NCBI GenBank assembly: GCA_963680875.1
Contig: OY804590.1
Span: forward strand, 17,668,886-17,732,885
Origin: Bathymodiolus brooksi
Lineage: Eukaryota > Mollusca > Bivalvia > Mytilida > Modiolidae
Direction: 5' to 3'
Length of the DNA: 64,000 bases
The notes under the pieces: model-generated
Database searches by the model: none
Told to the model about the DNA's origin: nothing
Seen by the model: the letters and a program-made list of their open reading frames with translations, nothing else
In this document: in pieces, positions 1 to 13,367 of the stretch
Numbering within the stretch: the stretch's first letter is position 1
How the letters are laid out: each line of letters begins with the position of its first letter
Program-made: the position numbers and the translations under genes

Positions 1-200
1 AAATAAAAAGAAAACCGATGGAACCAATCATGAATCGAAAGTCAAGAGAGAGTAGCAACATTGGATACACAAGAAACATGAAGAAGGCAAAAAAAGCAAG
101 AAAACATAGCACAGCATAGAAACCTAAAATGATGAGCAACACGGACTCACGGATGAACAATCATGCAAGAGAAGAGTTATATTGTGACATTTATCGTTTG
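1..200 (-). mobile_element. Retroelement 3'-end fragment, variant type
   Basis: This stretch resembles positions 56340-56580: both have a gcaacattgg motif, an A-rich run, then a caacacgga motif and ggatgaa. It is probably a diverged 3' fragment of the dispersed retroelement family that follows. No ORF is present. The assignment rests on weak similarity to one other copy. Confidence 0.4.
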
Positions 201-247
201 TTTATATACATTACTAATGGCGTCCTTCTAAATATGTACTTCTTTCT

Positions 248-1690
248 AATATAGAAGAGTTTGACGATACCGAAGGATAAATCAGAATCCATATATCGAA
301 GAAGAACAGAAAACACAATGACAAACAGCGATCTACAAAACACATAAGATTAAAGATCAGGAACACGAACCCCACTAAAAACCGTGGGTGAACTCAGGTG
401 CTCCGGAACAGTGGTCAGTGTCTACTCAACTAGTGGTACATTTCGTGTTAATCTAGTTACAACCCCGGTGATAAGTTATGAATGTGAAGTGCTTACGACA
501 AGTCGAACATATCTGTGGTCATATGTGACACAGATATTCCATATAGGTCAACCAAGTCATGGTGACGACCGTACAATATTCGAAGTGATGACTTCAACTT
601 AACCAGGAGAAACCCTTGGATCAGTACCTTTTTGTTAGTAGCAACCCTCTATCAAGGATATCCCAAGAGGTACCACAAGCACTGCAATATCGTATCAACT
701 GAGAGAGATATATACACCATATACAGGTGCTGATGGAATGTTGCTACGTATAAATGGAAAGTTCACAATGAGAAAATTGATATCATTTATGTGTCGTAAA
801 GTTTCGTTCTTAACCTCCCCTTTTCAGGGTATGAAGCATATTTATCTGTATATGTGGCTTCCTTTATTTCAATCACAATGGAATATATGCGATCAACAAA
901 ATCAACAAATCTAGAATTATTTAGTGAAAGGACATCATCTATATAGTGGAACGTGAAATTAAAGGATCGAGTTAGCTTCTTTTCGTTTTTCTTGAGAAGC
1001 CCCTGTATGAAGTCTGTCTCATACGAATAAAGGAACAAGTTGGCAAGAAGAGGAGCACAATTTGTACGAATAAGTCTGTTGAAAAACACGTCCATCAAAC
1101 ATATCATATATGTTGTCAATCAAAAACTCGATCATGCTGATAATATCAGTTTCAGAGAACTGTTTAGTAGAATCAGAATGTTTTTTACACAATAAGATAT
1201 GTTTCGTCCTAACGCAAGGTATTTGTATCTACGTTGACCCTTCTTTCTAAGGACACACAGTTGGAAAAACTCCCTCTATCTGTCCTTCAGCTTAGAGTCA
1301 GAAATAGTTGTGTAGAGGGTAGAGAAGTCAACTGTTTTACTCTGAAGCCTCGTTTCGACCGCTGATAAAATATATGTTAGTAATTTGGAAAGAGGTTTCG
1401 TGGAGCATTTTGCAGATCCAGCAATATAACGTTGTTTCTAAGAATACTTGTGTACTTTAGGCATCAAGTAGAGTAATGGTAGATCTAGTGAGTCATCCTT
1501 GGATGAAATTCCAAAGGAAGCAGACCTATGATTGTCCATGATTTCCTCTTTCGTAAGCATCGTCGGGGTATATGTGTCAAACTATCTTATTTGGTATTAC
1601 TCATTAATGTAGTTAGGCTGCTTATGTGTTTTCCCTACACTATGCAAAAGATAGTCACGTGTACCAAAACCGACCTTTACTAAGTTAACA
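248..1690 (-). pseudogene. Decayed reverse-transcriptase retroelement, 5'-truncated
   Basis: The minus strand encodes remnants of a reverse transcriptase. The clearest piece is the 110-codon frame at 787-1119, with a TNCAPLLANLFLY segment and a YIDDV box (RT motif C, catalytic Asp pair) around residues 59-63. Similarity continues upstream in other frames to about 1690 and downstream through a C-terminal/3' region to about 248, so several frameshifts and stops have broken it. Element order on the minus strand is RT, then C-terminal part, then 3' end at 248. The short region 248-600 recurs many times in this window, as expected for 5'-truncated copies. Motif layout suggests a Penelope-like element, but I see no GIY-YIG domain, so the class is uncertain. 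A second RT fragment of the family lies at 63672-63950. Confidence 0.75.
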
Positions 1691-3600
1691 CTATTTATTT
1701 CCCTTGACAACTCAGCTTAGGGGTATTTTCTTCTTTAACTGTTTGAAACGATAATAAATCATTAAGTGTGGCTCTAAATCTGAACCATCAATATACCGGG
1801 CTTGTATTTAAAATTCTTATATTTCCTTTCATTGCAACATGTGGAGACACTAAATTGGCATATATTTACCATCTTATGTTGTTAATAAGAATCTGGTTAC
1901 ATTAAACGACAAAATCTGAAACTCACATTTCAAAAGGGCGGTTATATTGTTCTTCTACATCTCCCAATCAACATATATCGGTTTGAATGTACGTAGAGGG
2001 TACTATCCCCTATTATATTAATAGCATGGCATTACAAAGCATGGTTTTATTCAGTTGACATTGGGATTATAAGCGTAAGCTTTAGTACCAGTCATAAAGG
2101 TTCCCACCTCATTGTCATCTCTTATATCTTCCTCCTTTCTCGTTGCACTCTTACGCCGCTTCATATACATGTATTATTATGAATGACTTTTAAAATGAAA
2201 CTCGTATGATTAAACTTACCTGACTATTAAAAAGCGACCAACGATTTTGGTGCACTCGTAACTAGTAGTACCATCATCATCTATGATGAAAGTAGTATCA
2301 CTGAAGTTCCTAAAAATGATATCTGAACTGTCATCATAAGTCACCTTAAAGTCTTTATTATGCCAGTTACATGGGAACGTACAATTTTGACCTTAAAACA
2401 AAGTATATACCTAGAGGCTGTGCATATCTAACTTTGACAGCCATCACGTGACTACTATTCTGTCCTAAATAAGTGGATACTCTTTTTTATGATGTGTTTA
2501 GCATAAGAGTCAACGGAACACAATAAATAAAAATTGCTAAAAACCAATAAAAGTAGAATAAATGTGGTCCTATTTTATATATCTGCAATATTTCATCTTT
2601 TCAAAATATGTTCCTTCAACATAATACATTCGAAAGAAATTACGTCAAATTTTAATTGAACATGTCCATCTTAATCAGTCATAATTAGTTTTGATAAATC
2701 TATGTATTCGTTCAAACCATAATCTGCTAATTGTCCACATCTAGAGGGTTGTGATGCAATACTGAACATGCAGTGTGGGCGGAAGACCATTATATCCACA
2801 CCACTACAGGTTAAAAGCCTGTTTCGCTTATGTATATATTCATACCGAATCATACATATGTAACAGATCGAGTGTTTTATAAGAAACAGGAACTATTTAC
2901 CATTCACGAGGACCTGGACTCATTGCCCCTTCGGGTTTCCCTAACATTTATTAATCTGCTAATGTCTCAAATCTAAATTGTGTGGGGCAACACTAAGCAG
3001 GTTTTCAACATAACGGTCTTCAATTGGATAATGATTAAGGAATGGTAGAGCAAAGAATTGGGTTAGATATTTTCTGATCCAGGTTTCAGTGTTACAGTAA
3101 TTGGCTCTGACCACAAACGTCCATCATGCTTGGCCCGTGAATCGGCAACATTTAATCTCCCCATCAGGAAAACGTTAATTACATCATGTACCGTTTATTT
3201 ACTAGAATTCAGATTGTACGGAATGTAGAATAAAATATGAAGCACCTTTAATTACCTGAAGCTATAGGTAAGAAATGGCTAAGCTTTTGCCAAGCGATTT
3301 GTTTTGAAAACTCAAATAAGTATAGACAAAAGTAGTTTAAGGTTAAAACATCAATATCAAAGATTTAATGGTTAATTCGAAGGCATACATGAAGACACCG
3401 AAATGATATTGCTAGTTAATTCTACTTCCGGTTAATGGCAGTCATCTTAATTTATCGTGGACAATAGCAAGATAATATTAAAATCAATTGTGTCGAATTT
3501 TCCACACTTAATTAAACAATGATAGTTATAATATACTGCTAGTACTGTTTTGAATATTTACTGTGTAACACCACATATTGTTTGTTTTTTTCAAAATCTA
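1691..3600. other. No gene recognised; one short repeat fragment
   Basis: AT-rich sequence with short ORFs only (the longest is about 60 codons at 2671-2853). Around 2916-2950 there is a short antisense motif, gattgccccttcgg-like, that recurs near 22845, 27336 and 54826. It looks like a retroelement terminus fragment. Nothing else is supportable. Confidence 0.6.
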
Positions 3601-4239
3601 AAAGAAAGATATCTTTTTCAAGGAGCGGTCATCAAAATAATCGAAACATACGCCTGCAATGACATGATAAAATTCAACATTTTACAGATACTGACAAAAA
3701 TTGATTGATTAAATTATATTTATAAATGGCAAGGGTCACAATAAAATTGTTCCCGTTAAGATCACAGATTTGCAACAGCGCTGTATAATTCTTTTGTACC
3801 ACTAACAGTAAACCATACACACATTTTAGACAGTTTTTCCTTGTCATGTAAATGTAGCTCAGATATGTTGAAGTTTAAAAGGAGATGATTGATTGCGGCA
3901 CCTTGTGTGCGAAAATTACCAAGACCATAAAAAGAAAATTGCATTAACAATCTTCTAGGAGGGGGGAATCTAAAATTGTATATTGATAGATAAGAACCCT
4001 TTAATCGTAGAATAAGAATATACATGGAATAACTGTTGAATGGGAATTCAATATTCATATCATGTTAAGAAATAAAGTAAAAAAAAAACAATTTACCAGA
4101 CTGTTGAAATAATTTTAAAATCAATTACCAAAATCATTTACAGAAGCATAATCTATACCCCTAAATGTGTCTAAACATAAGCCATTTTTCTATCACTCAA
4201 TTTATCAGTGTTGTAACAAGAAAAAGTAATAATAAAGCT

Positions 4240-4455
4240 ATCAAATAGAATACTACAATAGTATTAGTTTAATTTCTGTTCCTCATAGAAGACACAAACT
4301 ACAATGATATTAGTTTAATTTATATTCCTCCCAGAGGACACACATTACAATGATATTAGCTTAATGTATGTCCCTCCCGGAACACACAAATTACAATGGT
4401 ATTAGTTTAATTTCTGACCCTAATAGAAGTCACAAATTACAATGATATTGACTTA
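4240..4455 (+). repeat. 46-bp minisatellite, about 5 units
   Basis: The anchor tattagttta recurs at 4262, 4308, 4354 and 4400 with a last diverged unit at 4446, giving a strict 46-bp period. Units differ by about 10-20 percent. Each carries an acaatgatatt core and a cct-rich stretch. Confidence 0.85.
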
Positions 4456-5204
4456 CCTTCTGATTCTCCTATTAGACAAAATGTCAAAAAGCACAAAAAT
4501 GCGAACATGTTGATAACGTCAATCAACAAAGTCTAATTACGAAACAATTTTTGCGTTTGAACACAAGTACCTATATACTTTACTGGTTCTGTGTTTGTTT
4601 CCTTTTTTGTATCATTGCTTTTTATTCAAGCTGTGGCGATATGGCATACTAATTGATGCAAATGGAGACAAAACTCCATAACATATATTTTTCCTCGTCA
4701 AAAACCATATACGTTCAAGTTTAACATATGTGGTCAGTACATTCAACTCTAATATTGCAAAGGTCCACAAGTAAGTAAGACATTTACATCTATTAAACAC
4801 TAGAGTGTATCTATTGTTATGAATATGTAATAAAAATGTGTGCATTATTTGATAATGGAGAACATTTGCTGCTGAAAAATAAAATGATAAAACTACATCA
4901 TCATTGACAATGACAAAAGAGTAAACAGTCCCTACCCAACCAACGACACCAGACGTTCTACTCTTCTTAAAACTCCAATAGTAAGTCATGAATGGGGAAA
5001 GAACGGAAATGAGATTACGACAAAACGGACATATCCGTGGTCAATGTTACATATATTTTCTGTAATGGTTAACCAAGTCATGGTGGGAAAGAAACAACAT
5101 CTACTATACAGACTTGATACTTATATTTAGGTTGAGTTCACGCATGTATTGCCAATACGTTCAGTCACTTCTTTGGGAGATTGACCTACATTTTAATAAT
5201 AAAT

Positions 5205-5760
5205 AGTTATTTGGTATGGTAATTAACTTAGTTTCATGTTTGACCATCAAGAATATTCACAGGTTAATACAGTGCAACACTATACATTTTAATGTTATGC
5301 CTAATAGTGTTATTTTGTATACATTTGTATACAACTATTATACCTAACAAGGTAGTCAGCATAAAACAGTAGTTTAAGAAAATGTCATCTGAATGCAAAA
5401 CACAACAAATTGGAGAAAAAAGCTTCATGTACCATATAAACTTGATACTTATTTGTTGGTTGAGTTCACGCAATATTGCTAATGTTTTCAGTCACCGTTG
5501 TGGGTATCTGTGTATTTGGCAGTCTATTTGCTTATACAAAAATGGAATATTTAAATGAATTTAAGCTTTCTCAAATGATTGAAAAGATAAAAATATAATT
5601 AATTTGCATAATAGAGCACATATCGTTCTTCATATTGGAATCACCCAGAGCAGAAATGTGCAGGAAACGACCTCTTAAAAACAAATCATTTACACATTTC
5701 TGACTTTTGATTCTAAAATTATACGCTTTACAAGATTTGCTTTCCTATAAGACGTGAACA
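5205..5760 (-). repeat. Repeat X, antisense copy (inverted arm)
   Basis: This stretch is the reverse complement of a repeat seen in plus orientation at 6560-7006, 9970-10500, 11373-11900 and 12790-13330. Shared landmarks are gtttcatgtttgacc, acctaacaagg, gttgagttcacgc and cccagagcagaaatg. With 6560-7006 it forms an inverted repeat around a spacer of roughly 0.8 kb that holds a SINE. The same arrangement is copied at 8595-9150. Confidence 0.8.
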
Positions 5761-6140
5761 ATAGTCCCCTTCTATGCAAAGTTCAATGAAATTAACATAG
5801 ATTTCTTCCCATTATTTGCTTCAAACTCTTATTGATCTATTTGATATAAAATCATCCTCTGATTTATTTCATCGCAAATGTTGCTTAATTCATCCTTAAA
5901 ATACATGCTTTTTATTTTTTGCAATATAGATTTTATTGATATATGTAAATTTACAACAGGTGATGTTGCTAGGTGTAAGCATTGAAATAGATATTGTTAC
6001 ACTGGATTATTATTATTATATTGTTGATGGTCAAGCATGAAACTAAGTTAATTACTTGATCAAATCACCTATATATTTATTGTTAAAACTTATGTCAATC
6101 TCTTTTGGGCATAGACAACCGACCATAGCCACTTTTGGTG

Positions 6141-6400
6141 GAGCCGTCGTGGTCATGATTGTATTGTTATTGGATTTACAACTACATATGCTAGCAGTGT
6201 CTATCACCACTAAAGTTGGGAGTTTGAATCCTGCTCATGGCGAGGTGTACTAAACACAACCTTATGTGACACAGTTTATCTGTCTTGAGGCAATCCGTGG
6301 TTTTTTCCGTGTACTCTGGTTTTTTTAAACTAATACATCTTGCAGCAACATTTTTTGTATTGAAATATTGTTGAAACAGGTGTTAAACACCATAACCCTA
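6141..6400 (+). mobile_element. tRNA-derived SINE, family A
   Basis: It begins gagccgtcgtggtcatg and includes a B-box-like gagtttgaatcctgc and the motif catggcgaggtgtact. It ends with gaaatattgttgaaac followed by a gttaaac-type end. This is the layout of a Pol III SINE with a tRNA-like head and a conserved 3' domain. I recall this 3' domain from many bivalve genomes. No clear target-site duplication was found. Confidence 0.8.
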
Positions 6401-6559
6401 TTATGGCGCTGTTGCTGAATATCGGTTGTGGAATATTAGATGTTAGATATTGATAATATTTTTTTTAAGGATAAAATATGTTTATTACTCATAGAGGGCA
6501 TGCAAGGGGACAAATCAGTACAGTTATTCAATAAAACTATATTTTTTAGTAAATCCTGT

Positions 6560-7006
6560 AAAGAGTATAATTCTATAATCAAAGTCAGAAATGTGTAAAT
6601 GATTTATTATTAAGGGGTTGTTTCATACACATTTCGGCTCTGGGCGATTCCAATATGAAGAACGATTTTATGCAAATTAATTCTAAATTATTTTGTTCAA
6701 TCATTTTAGAAAGTTTAAATTCGTTTAAATCTTCAAATTTGTTATGAGCAATTAGACTTCCAAATACACTGATACCCAAAAATGTAACTAAGTGTATTAG
6801 CACTACGTGCGTGAACTCAACCTCAAAATAATCATCAAGTTTTTATAGTACATGTTGCTTTTTTCTGATTTCTGGTTGATTTTCATTCAAATGACATTGT
6901 TAAGCTACTTTTTTATACTGACTACCTTGTTAGGTACAATATTTATCTATACATGGAAAACAGGTGATGCTATTAAGTCTAAGCATCAAAATAAACATTG
7001 TTAAAA
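6560..7006 (+). repeat. Repeat X, plus copy (inverted partner)
   Basis: Plus-oriented copy of repeat X. Its reverse complement matches 5205-5760 through cagaaatgtg, a gaacgatttt-like region, the caatcatttt stretch and ctaccttgttaggta. It also aligns with the plus copies further right. A minus-strand frame here uses a GTG start and is not a convincing gene. Confidence 0.8.
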
Positions 7007-7644
7007 TAAAGATATTTTTTTCAAGGAGCGGTCATCAAAATAATCTAAAAATACGCCTGCAATGACATGATAAAATTCAGGATTTTACAGATACTGACAA
7101 ACATTGATTGATTAAATTATATGTATAAATGGCAATGGTCACAATAAAATTGTTCCCGTTAAGATCACAAATTTGCAACAGCGCTGTATAATTCTTTTGT
7201 ACCACTAACAGTAAACCATACACACATTTTAGACAGTTGTTCCTTGTCATGTAAATGTAGCTCAGATATGTTGAAGTTTAAAAGGAGATGATTGATTGCG
7301 GCACCTTGTGTGCGAAAATTGCCAAGACCATAAAAAGAACATTGCATTAACAATCTTCTAGGAGGGGGGAATCTAAAATTGTATATTGATAGATAAGAAC
7401 CCTTTAATCGTAGAATAAGAATATACATGGAATAACTGTTGAATGAGAATTCAATATTCATTTCATATTAAGAAATAAAGTGAAAAAAAACAATTTACCA
7501 GACTGTTGAAATAATTTTAATATCAATTACCAAAATCATTTACAGAAGCATAATCTATACCCCTAAATGTGTCTAAACATAAGCCTTTGTTCTATCACTC
7601 AATTTATCAGTGTTGTAACAAGAAAAAGTAATAATAAAGCTATC

Positions 7645-7857
7645 AAATAGAAAACTACAATGATATTAGTTTAATTTCTTTTCCTCATAGAAGACACACA
7701 TTACAATGATAATAGTTTAATGTATGTCCCTCCCGGAACACACAAATTACAATGATATTAGTTTAATTTCTGTCCCTCCCAGAAGACACAAATTACAATG
7801 ATATTAGTTTAATTTCTGACCCTAATATAAGTCACAAATTACAATGATATTGACTTA
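7645..7857 (+). repeat. 46-bp minisatellite, duplicated copy
   Basis: Equivalent of the array at 4240-4455 in copy 2 of the 3.39-kb unit. Units start near 7664, 7710, 7756, 7802 and 7848. The internal order of variant units differs from the first array, so unit turnover has occurred since the duplication. Confidence 0.85.
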
Positions 7858-8594
7858 CCTTCTGATTCTCCTATTAGACTAAATGTCAAAAAGCACAAAA
7901 ATGCAAACATGTTGATAACTTGGATCAACAAAGTCTAATTACGAAACAATTTTTCCGTTTGAACACAAGTACCTATATACCTTACTGGTTCCTTTTTTGT
8001 ATCATTGCTTTTTATTCAAGCTGTGGCGATATGGCATACTAATTGATGAAAATGGAAACAAAACTCCATAACATATTTTTTTCCTCGTCAAAAACCATAT
8101 ACGTTCAAGTTTAACATATGTGGTCAGTACATTCAACTCTAATATTGCAAAGGTCCACAAGTACGTAAGATATTTACATCTATTAAACACTATAGTGTAT
8201 CTATTGTTATGCATATGTAATAAAAATGTGTGCATTATTTGATAATGGAGAATATTTGCTGCTGAAAAATAAAAAGATAAAACTACATCATCATTGACAA
8301 TGACAAAAAGGTAAACAGTCCCTACCCAGCCAACGACACCAGACGTGCTACTCTTCTCAAAACTCCAATAGTAAGTCATGAATGGGGAAAGAACGGAAAT
8401 GAGATTACGACAAAACGAACATATCCGTGGTCAATGTTACATATATTTTCTGTAATGGTTAACCAAGTCATGGTGGGAAAGAAACAACATCTACTATACA
8501 GACTTGATACTTATATTTAGGTTGAGTTCACGCATGTATTGCCAATACGTTCAGTCACTTCTTTGGGAGATTGACCTAAATTTTAATAATAAAT

Positions 8595-9150
8595 AGTTAT
8601 TTGGTATGGTAATTAACTTAGTTTCATGTTTGACCATCAAGAATATTCACAGGTTAATACAGTGCAACACTATACATTTTAATGTTATGCCTAATAGTGT
8701 TATTTTGTATACATTTGTATACAACTATTATACCTAACAAGGTAGTCAGCATAAAACAGTAGTTTAAGAAAATGTCATCTGAATGCAAAACACAACAAAT
8801 TGGAGAAAAAAGCTTCATGTACCATATAAACTTGATACTTATTTGTTGGTTGAGTTCACGCAATATTGCTAATGTTTTCAGTCACCGTTGTGGGTATCTG
8901 TGTATTTGGCAGTCTATTTGCTTATACAAAAATGGAATATTTAAATGAATTTAAGCTTTCTCAAATGATTGAAAAGATAAAAATATAATTAATTTGCATA
9001 ATAGAGCACATATCGTTCTTCATATTGGAATCACCCAGAGCAGAAATGTGCAGGAAACAACCTCTTAAAAACAAACCATTTACACATTTCTGACTTTGAT
9101 TCTAAAATTATACGCTTTACATGATTTGCTTTCCTATAAGACGTGAAAAA
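8595..9150 (-). repeat. Repeat X, antisense copy in duplicated unit
   Basis: This is the equivalent of 5205-5760 shifted by 3390. The inner part, from 8654, is almost unchanged, so the duplication is much younger than the repeat family. Confidence 0.85.
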
Positions 9151-9530
9151 TAGTCCCCTTCTATGTAAAGTTCAATGAAATTAACATAGATTTCCTCCCA
9201 TTATTTGCTTCAAACTCTTATTGATCTATTTGATATAAAATCATCCTCTGATTTATTTCATCGCAAATGTTGCTTAATTCATCCTTAAAATACATGCTTT
9301 TTATTTTTTGCAATATAGATTTTTATTGATATATGTAAATTTACAACAGGTGATGTTGCTAGGTGTAAGCATTGAAATAGATATTGTTACACTGGATTAT
9401 TATTATTATATTGTTGGTGGTCAAACATGAAACTAAGTTAATTACTTGATCAAATCACCTATATATTTATTGTTAAAACTTATGTCAATCTCTTTTGGGC
9501 ATAGACAACCGACCATAGCCACTTTTGGTG

Positions 9531-9791
9531 GAGCCGTCGTGGTCATGATTGTATGGTTATTGGATTTACAACTACATATGCTAGCAGTGTCTATCACCAC
9601 TAAAGTTGGGAGTTTGAATCCTGCTCATGGCGAGGTGTACTAAACACAACCTTATGTGACACAGTTTATCTGTCTTGAGGCAATCCGTGGTTTTTTCCGT
9701 GTACTCCGGTTTTTTTAAACTAATACATCTTGCAGCAACATTTTTTGTACTGAAATATTGTTGAAACAGGTGTTAAACAACATAACCCTAT
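9531..9791 (+). mobile_element. tRNA-derived SINE, family A (duplicated copy)
   Basis: Same SINE as at 6141, carried along by the 3.39-kb duplication rather than inserted independently. It differs by a few substitutions and one-base indels, for example tggccgctg against tggcgctg just downstream. Confidence 0.85.
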
Positions 9792-9967
9792 TATGGCCGC
9801 TGTTGCTGAATATCGGTTGTGGAATATTAGATGTTAGATATTGATAATAATTTGTATAAGGATAAGATATGTTTATTACTCATAGAGGGCATGCAAGGGG
9901 ACAAATCAGTACAGTTATTCAATAAAACTATATTTTTTAGTAAATCCTGTAAAGAGTATAATTCTAT

Positions 9968-11372
9968 AATCAAAGTCAGAAATGTGTAAATGATTTATTA
10001 TTAAGAGGTTGTTTCATACACATTTCTACTCTGGGCGATTCCAATATGAAGAACGATTTTATGCAAATTAATTCTAAATTATTTTGTTCAATCATTTTAG
10101 AAAGTTTAAATTCGTTTAAATCTTCAAATTTGTTATGGACAATTATATTTCCAAATACACTGATACCCAAAAATGTAAATAAGTGTATTAGCACTACGTG
10201 CGTGAACTCAACCTCAAAATATTTATAAAGTGTTTAAAGTACATGCTGCTTTTTTCCTATTTCTGGTTTATTTTCATTCAAATGACATTTTTAAGCTACT
10301 TTTTTATACTGACTACCTTGTTAGGTACAATATTTATATATGTATGGAAAACAGGTGATGCTATTAGGTCTAAACATCAAAATAGACATTGTTATACTGA
10401 ATCAACTTATGAATATTATAATATTATTGCTGATCAAAGATGAAAGAAAGTTAATTACTTTACCAAATCACCTATTAAAACTTAGGTCAATCTCTCCTGG
10501 ATTTGTATAGCATTTGTCAATTTTAGAAATGATGGTTTGATTTACAACTACCCGTACTATCATTGACTATCCCCACTAAAGATCTGATAAAGTTTATCTG
10601 TGACTTTCAGTAGTTCGGTGGTTTCCTCTGGGTCCACCAAATAAATATGATCGCCACGTGTTTACTGAAATATTGTACAAAGAGGTTTCAAACTATATAA
10701 CCCTAAAACCCCAATGTTGGCAATGCTGTTGATGTGGCTTGGTGTTTCTGCTCCCAAAAATGAGTTAGCTTTCCAATATTTTACTATGATCGTACCCGAT
10801 GAAGTATTTTTTACCAGAAACACGTTAATATCTATTATACATCTAAATATGAATGACAGGAATGGTAGAGAAACCTTCATTAATTATACATTAATATATG
10901 TTCAAAATTTTGTTTTCAAACCTGTTCATCTTCGTAGCTCGTAGACTATATAATTATGTTTATGCTAAGATTTCTATCATTACCATTTAGACCATACCTG
11001 CGCAATACATTAAAGATACATTGAACATTTAATTGGAAAATTAGCTTTGTCTCTTGTAGCTCTTATTGAACCTACCTGGCAAAGTTTCGTGACAACAGGG
11101 TTTATCATTAAATATACTCGTGCTTCGAATTACTAATAGGTTTATTTCATTAAACGAACTTGTAATTATGGCTGCTGTTAGTTATTTTCGGTTGTGGAAT
11201 ATTAGAGGTTAGATATTGCATAATAATTCTTAGATGTTATAGAGATAATATACGATCAGATAAGATGAGATAAGATATTATCAGCCATAGAGAGCGGCCA
11301 AAGGGAACAATCAATACAGTGATTCAATAACACTTTATCTTTTACAAAATCATGTAAAGCGTATAATTTTAG
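9968..11372 (+). repeat. 1.4-kb tandem unit, copy 1
   Basis: The anchor aatcaaagtcagaaatg recurs near 9968, 11373 and 12792, and tcgccacgtg at 10651 and 12056, giving a period of 1405-1419 bp. Each unit contains repeat X, a diverged SINE A and a further block of about 750 bp (gctgttgatgtgg-like start, then a gataagatgagataagat stretch). The gataagat-type repeats near its end are small simple repeats. Confidence 0.88.
10525..10705 (+). mobile_element. SINE family A, diverged
   Basis: Recognisable from ggtttgatttacaactacc, the ggtggtttcctctggg segment and tactgaaatattgtac near the end. The B-box region is lost. It lies inside the 1.4-kb unit. Confidence 0.6.
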
Positions 11373-12791
11373 AATCAAAGTCAGAAATGTCTAAATGGTT
11401 TATTTTTAAGAGGTTGTTTCCTACACATTTCTGCTCTGGGCGATTTCAATACGAAGAACAATATTATGCAAATTAATTCTAAATTATGTTTTTTAATCAT
11501 TTTAGAAAATTTAAATTCATTTAAATCTTCAAATTTGTTATGAACAATTATACTTCCAAATACACTGATACCCAAAAATGTAACTAAGTATATTAGCACT
11601 ACGTGCGTGAACTCAACATAAACATATTTATAAAGTTTTTATAGCACATGTTGCTTTTTTCTGATTTCTGATTTATTTTCATTCAAATGACATTTTTAAG
11701 CTACCTTTTTATACTGACTACCTTGTTAGGTACAATATTTATATATGCATCGAAAACAGGTGATGCTATTAGGTCTAAACATCAAAATAGACATTGTTAT
11801 ACTGAATCAACTTGTGAATATTATAATATTATTGCTGATAAAAGATGAAAGAAAGTTAATTACTTTACCAAATCACCTATTATAACTTAGGTCAATCTCT
11901 TCTGGATTTGTATAGCCTTTGTCACTTTTAGAAGTGATCGTTGGATTTATAACTACCTGTACAATCATTCACTATCACCACTAAAGTTCTGATAAAGTTT
12001 GTCTGTGACTTTCAGTAGTTGGGTGGTTTTTTCTGGTTTCACCAAATAAATATGATCGCCACGTGTTTACTGAAATATTGTACAAAGATGTGTTAAATTT
12101 AAAACCCTAAGACCCCAATGTTGGTAATGCTGTTGAGGTGGCTTGGTTTTTCTGCTCCCAAATATTAGTTAGCTTTCCTATATTTTACAATGATTGTACC
12201 CGATGAAGTATTTTTTCCCAGAAACACGTTAATATTTATTATTCCTCCAAAATATGAATGACAGGAATGATACAACATCCAACGAAGAGAAACCTTCATT
12301 AATTATACATTAATATATGTTCAGAATTTTGTTTCCAAACCTGTTCATCTTCGTAGCTCCTAGACCATATAATTATGTTAATGCTAAGATTTCTATCATT
12401 TCCGTTTAGACCATACCTGCGCAATACATTAAAGATACATTGAACATTTAATTGGAAAATTAGCTTTGTCTCTTGTAGTTCTTATTGAACCTACCTGGCA
12501 AAGTTTCGTGACAACAGAGTTTATCATTAAATATACTTGTGCTTCGAATTACTAATAGGTTTATTTCATTAAACGAACTTTTAATTATGGCTGCTGTTAG
12601 TTATTTTCGGTTGTGGAATATTAGAGGTTAGATATTGCATAATAATTCTTAGATGTTATAGAGATAATATACGATCAGATAAGATGAGATAAGATATTAT
12701 CAGCCATAGAGAGCAGCCAAAGGGAACAATCAATACAGTGATTCAATAACACTTTATCTTTTAGAAAATCATGTAAAGCGTATAATTTTAG
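11373..12791 (+). repeat. 1.4-kb tandem unit, copy 2
   Basis: This unit aligns throughout with 9968-11372, with small indels. The largest is about 14 bases near 12265, where a catccaacga-type insertion occurs. The minus frame at 11381-11599 corresponds to those at 6585 and 9976 and has no better claim to be a gene. Confidence 0.88.
11930..12108 (+). mobile_element. SINE family A, diverged (duplicate)
   Basis: Copy of the 10525 SINE in the next 1.4-kb unit, with the same missing B-box region. It was duplicated with the unit rather than newly inserted. Confidence 0.6.
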
Positions 12792-13367
12792 AATCAAAGT
12801 CAGAAATGTGTAAATTGTATATTTTCAAAATTTGTTTCGTACACATTTCTGCTCTGGCCGATTCCAATATGAAGAATAATATGTGCTCTATTATGCAAAT
12901 TAATTGTGTAATTTTATTTTTTCAATCATTTTGGAAAACTTAAATTCATTTAAATCTTAAAAGTTGTTATCAGCAAATAGACTGACAAATACACTGACAC
13001 CAAACAAGGTGACTGAACGTAATATCAATACGTGCGTAAACTCAACATCAAAATAAGTATCAAGTTTGCATGTTAATTTTTTCCGATTTGTTCTATTTGT
13101 CATTCAATTGATATTTTTTTAACTACTTATCTATGCTGACTTCCTTGTGAGATACTATATTTTTCTATAAATGTATACCAGGTGACACCATTAGGTATAT
13201 CATGAAAATTTATATTGTTACACTGGATTAACTTGTGAATAGTATTATATTATTGATGGTCAAACATGAAACTAAGTTATTTACTTTACCAAATAATGTA
13301 TTTATTCATTATTAAAACTGATGTCAATCTCCCTTGGATATAGGCAACCGATCTTAACCAATGTTGG

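Larger units (their letters stand above)
3604..7006. repeat. 3.39-kb tandem duplication, copy 1
   Basis: The segment starting near aggagcggtc at 3621 is repeated from 7024 with very high similarity. The offset is 3403 at the left and 3390 further right, because copy 2 lacks about 13 bases near 7990. Each copy contains, in order, a homologous 98-codon minus frame (from 3762), a 46-bp minisatellite (about 4240), a 125-codon minus frame (from 4612), inverted-repeat arms and a SINE (about 6141). The reading frames are conserved simply because the duplication is recent. Several lack an ATG, and none resembles a known protein. Confidence 0.93.
7007..10409. repeat. 3.39-kb tandem duplication, copy 2
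   Basis: Partner of 3604-7006, in the same orientation and directly abutting it. Equivalent landmarks are 7165 (vs 3762), 8002 (vs 4612), 8654 (vs 5264) and 9446 (vs 6056). Its last part, from about 9968, is itself the first member of a further 1.4-kb tandem series that runs on to the right. Confidence 0.93.

Noticed and set aside
6585..11599. Conserved peptide (GISVFGS, LNEFKLSKMIE) in several copies of repeat X
   Set aside because: By eye, codon differences between the copies at about 5500 and 6700 are mostly replacements (about 3 silent against about 9 replacement), frames begin at GTG or TTG, and there is no family resemblance. Shared descent of the repeat explains it.
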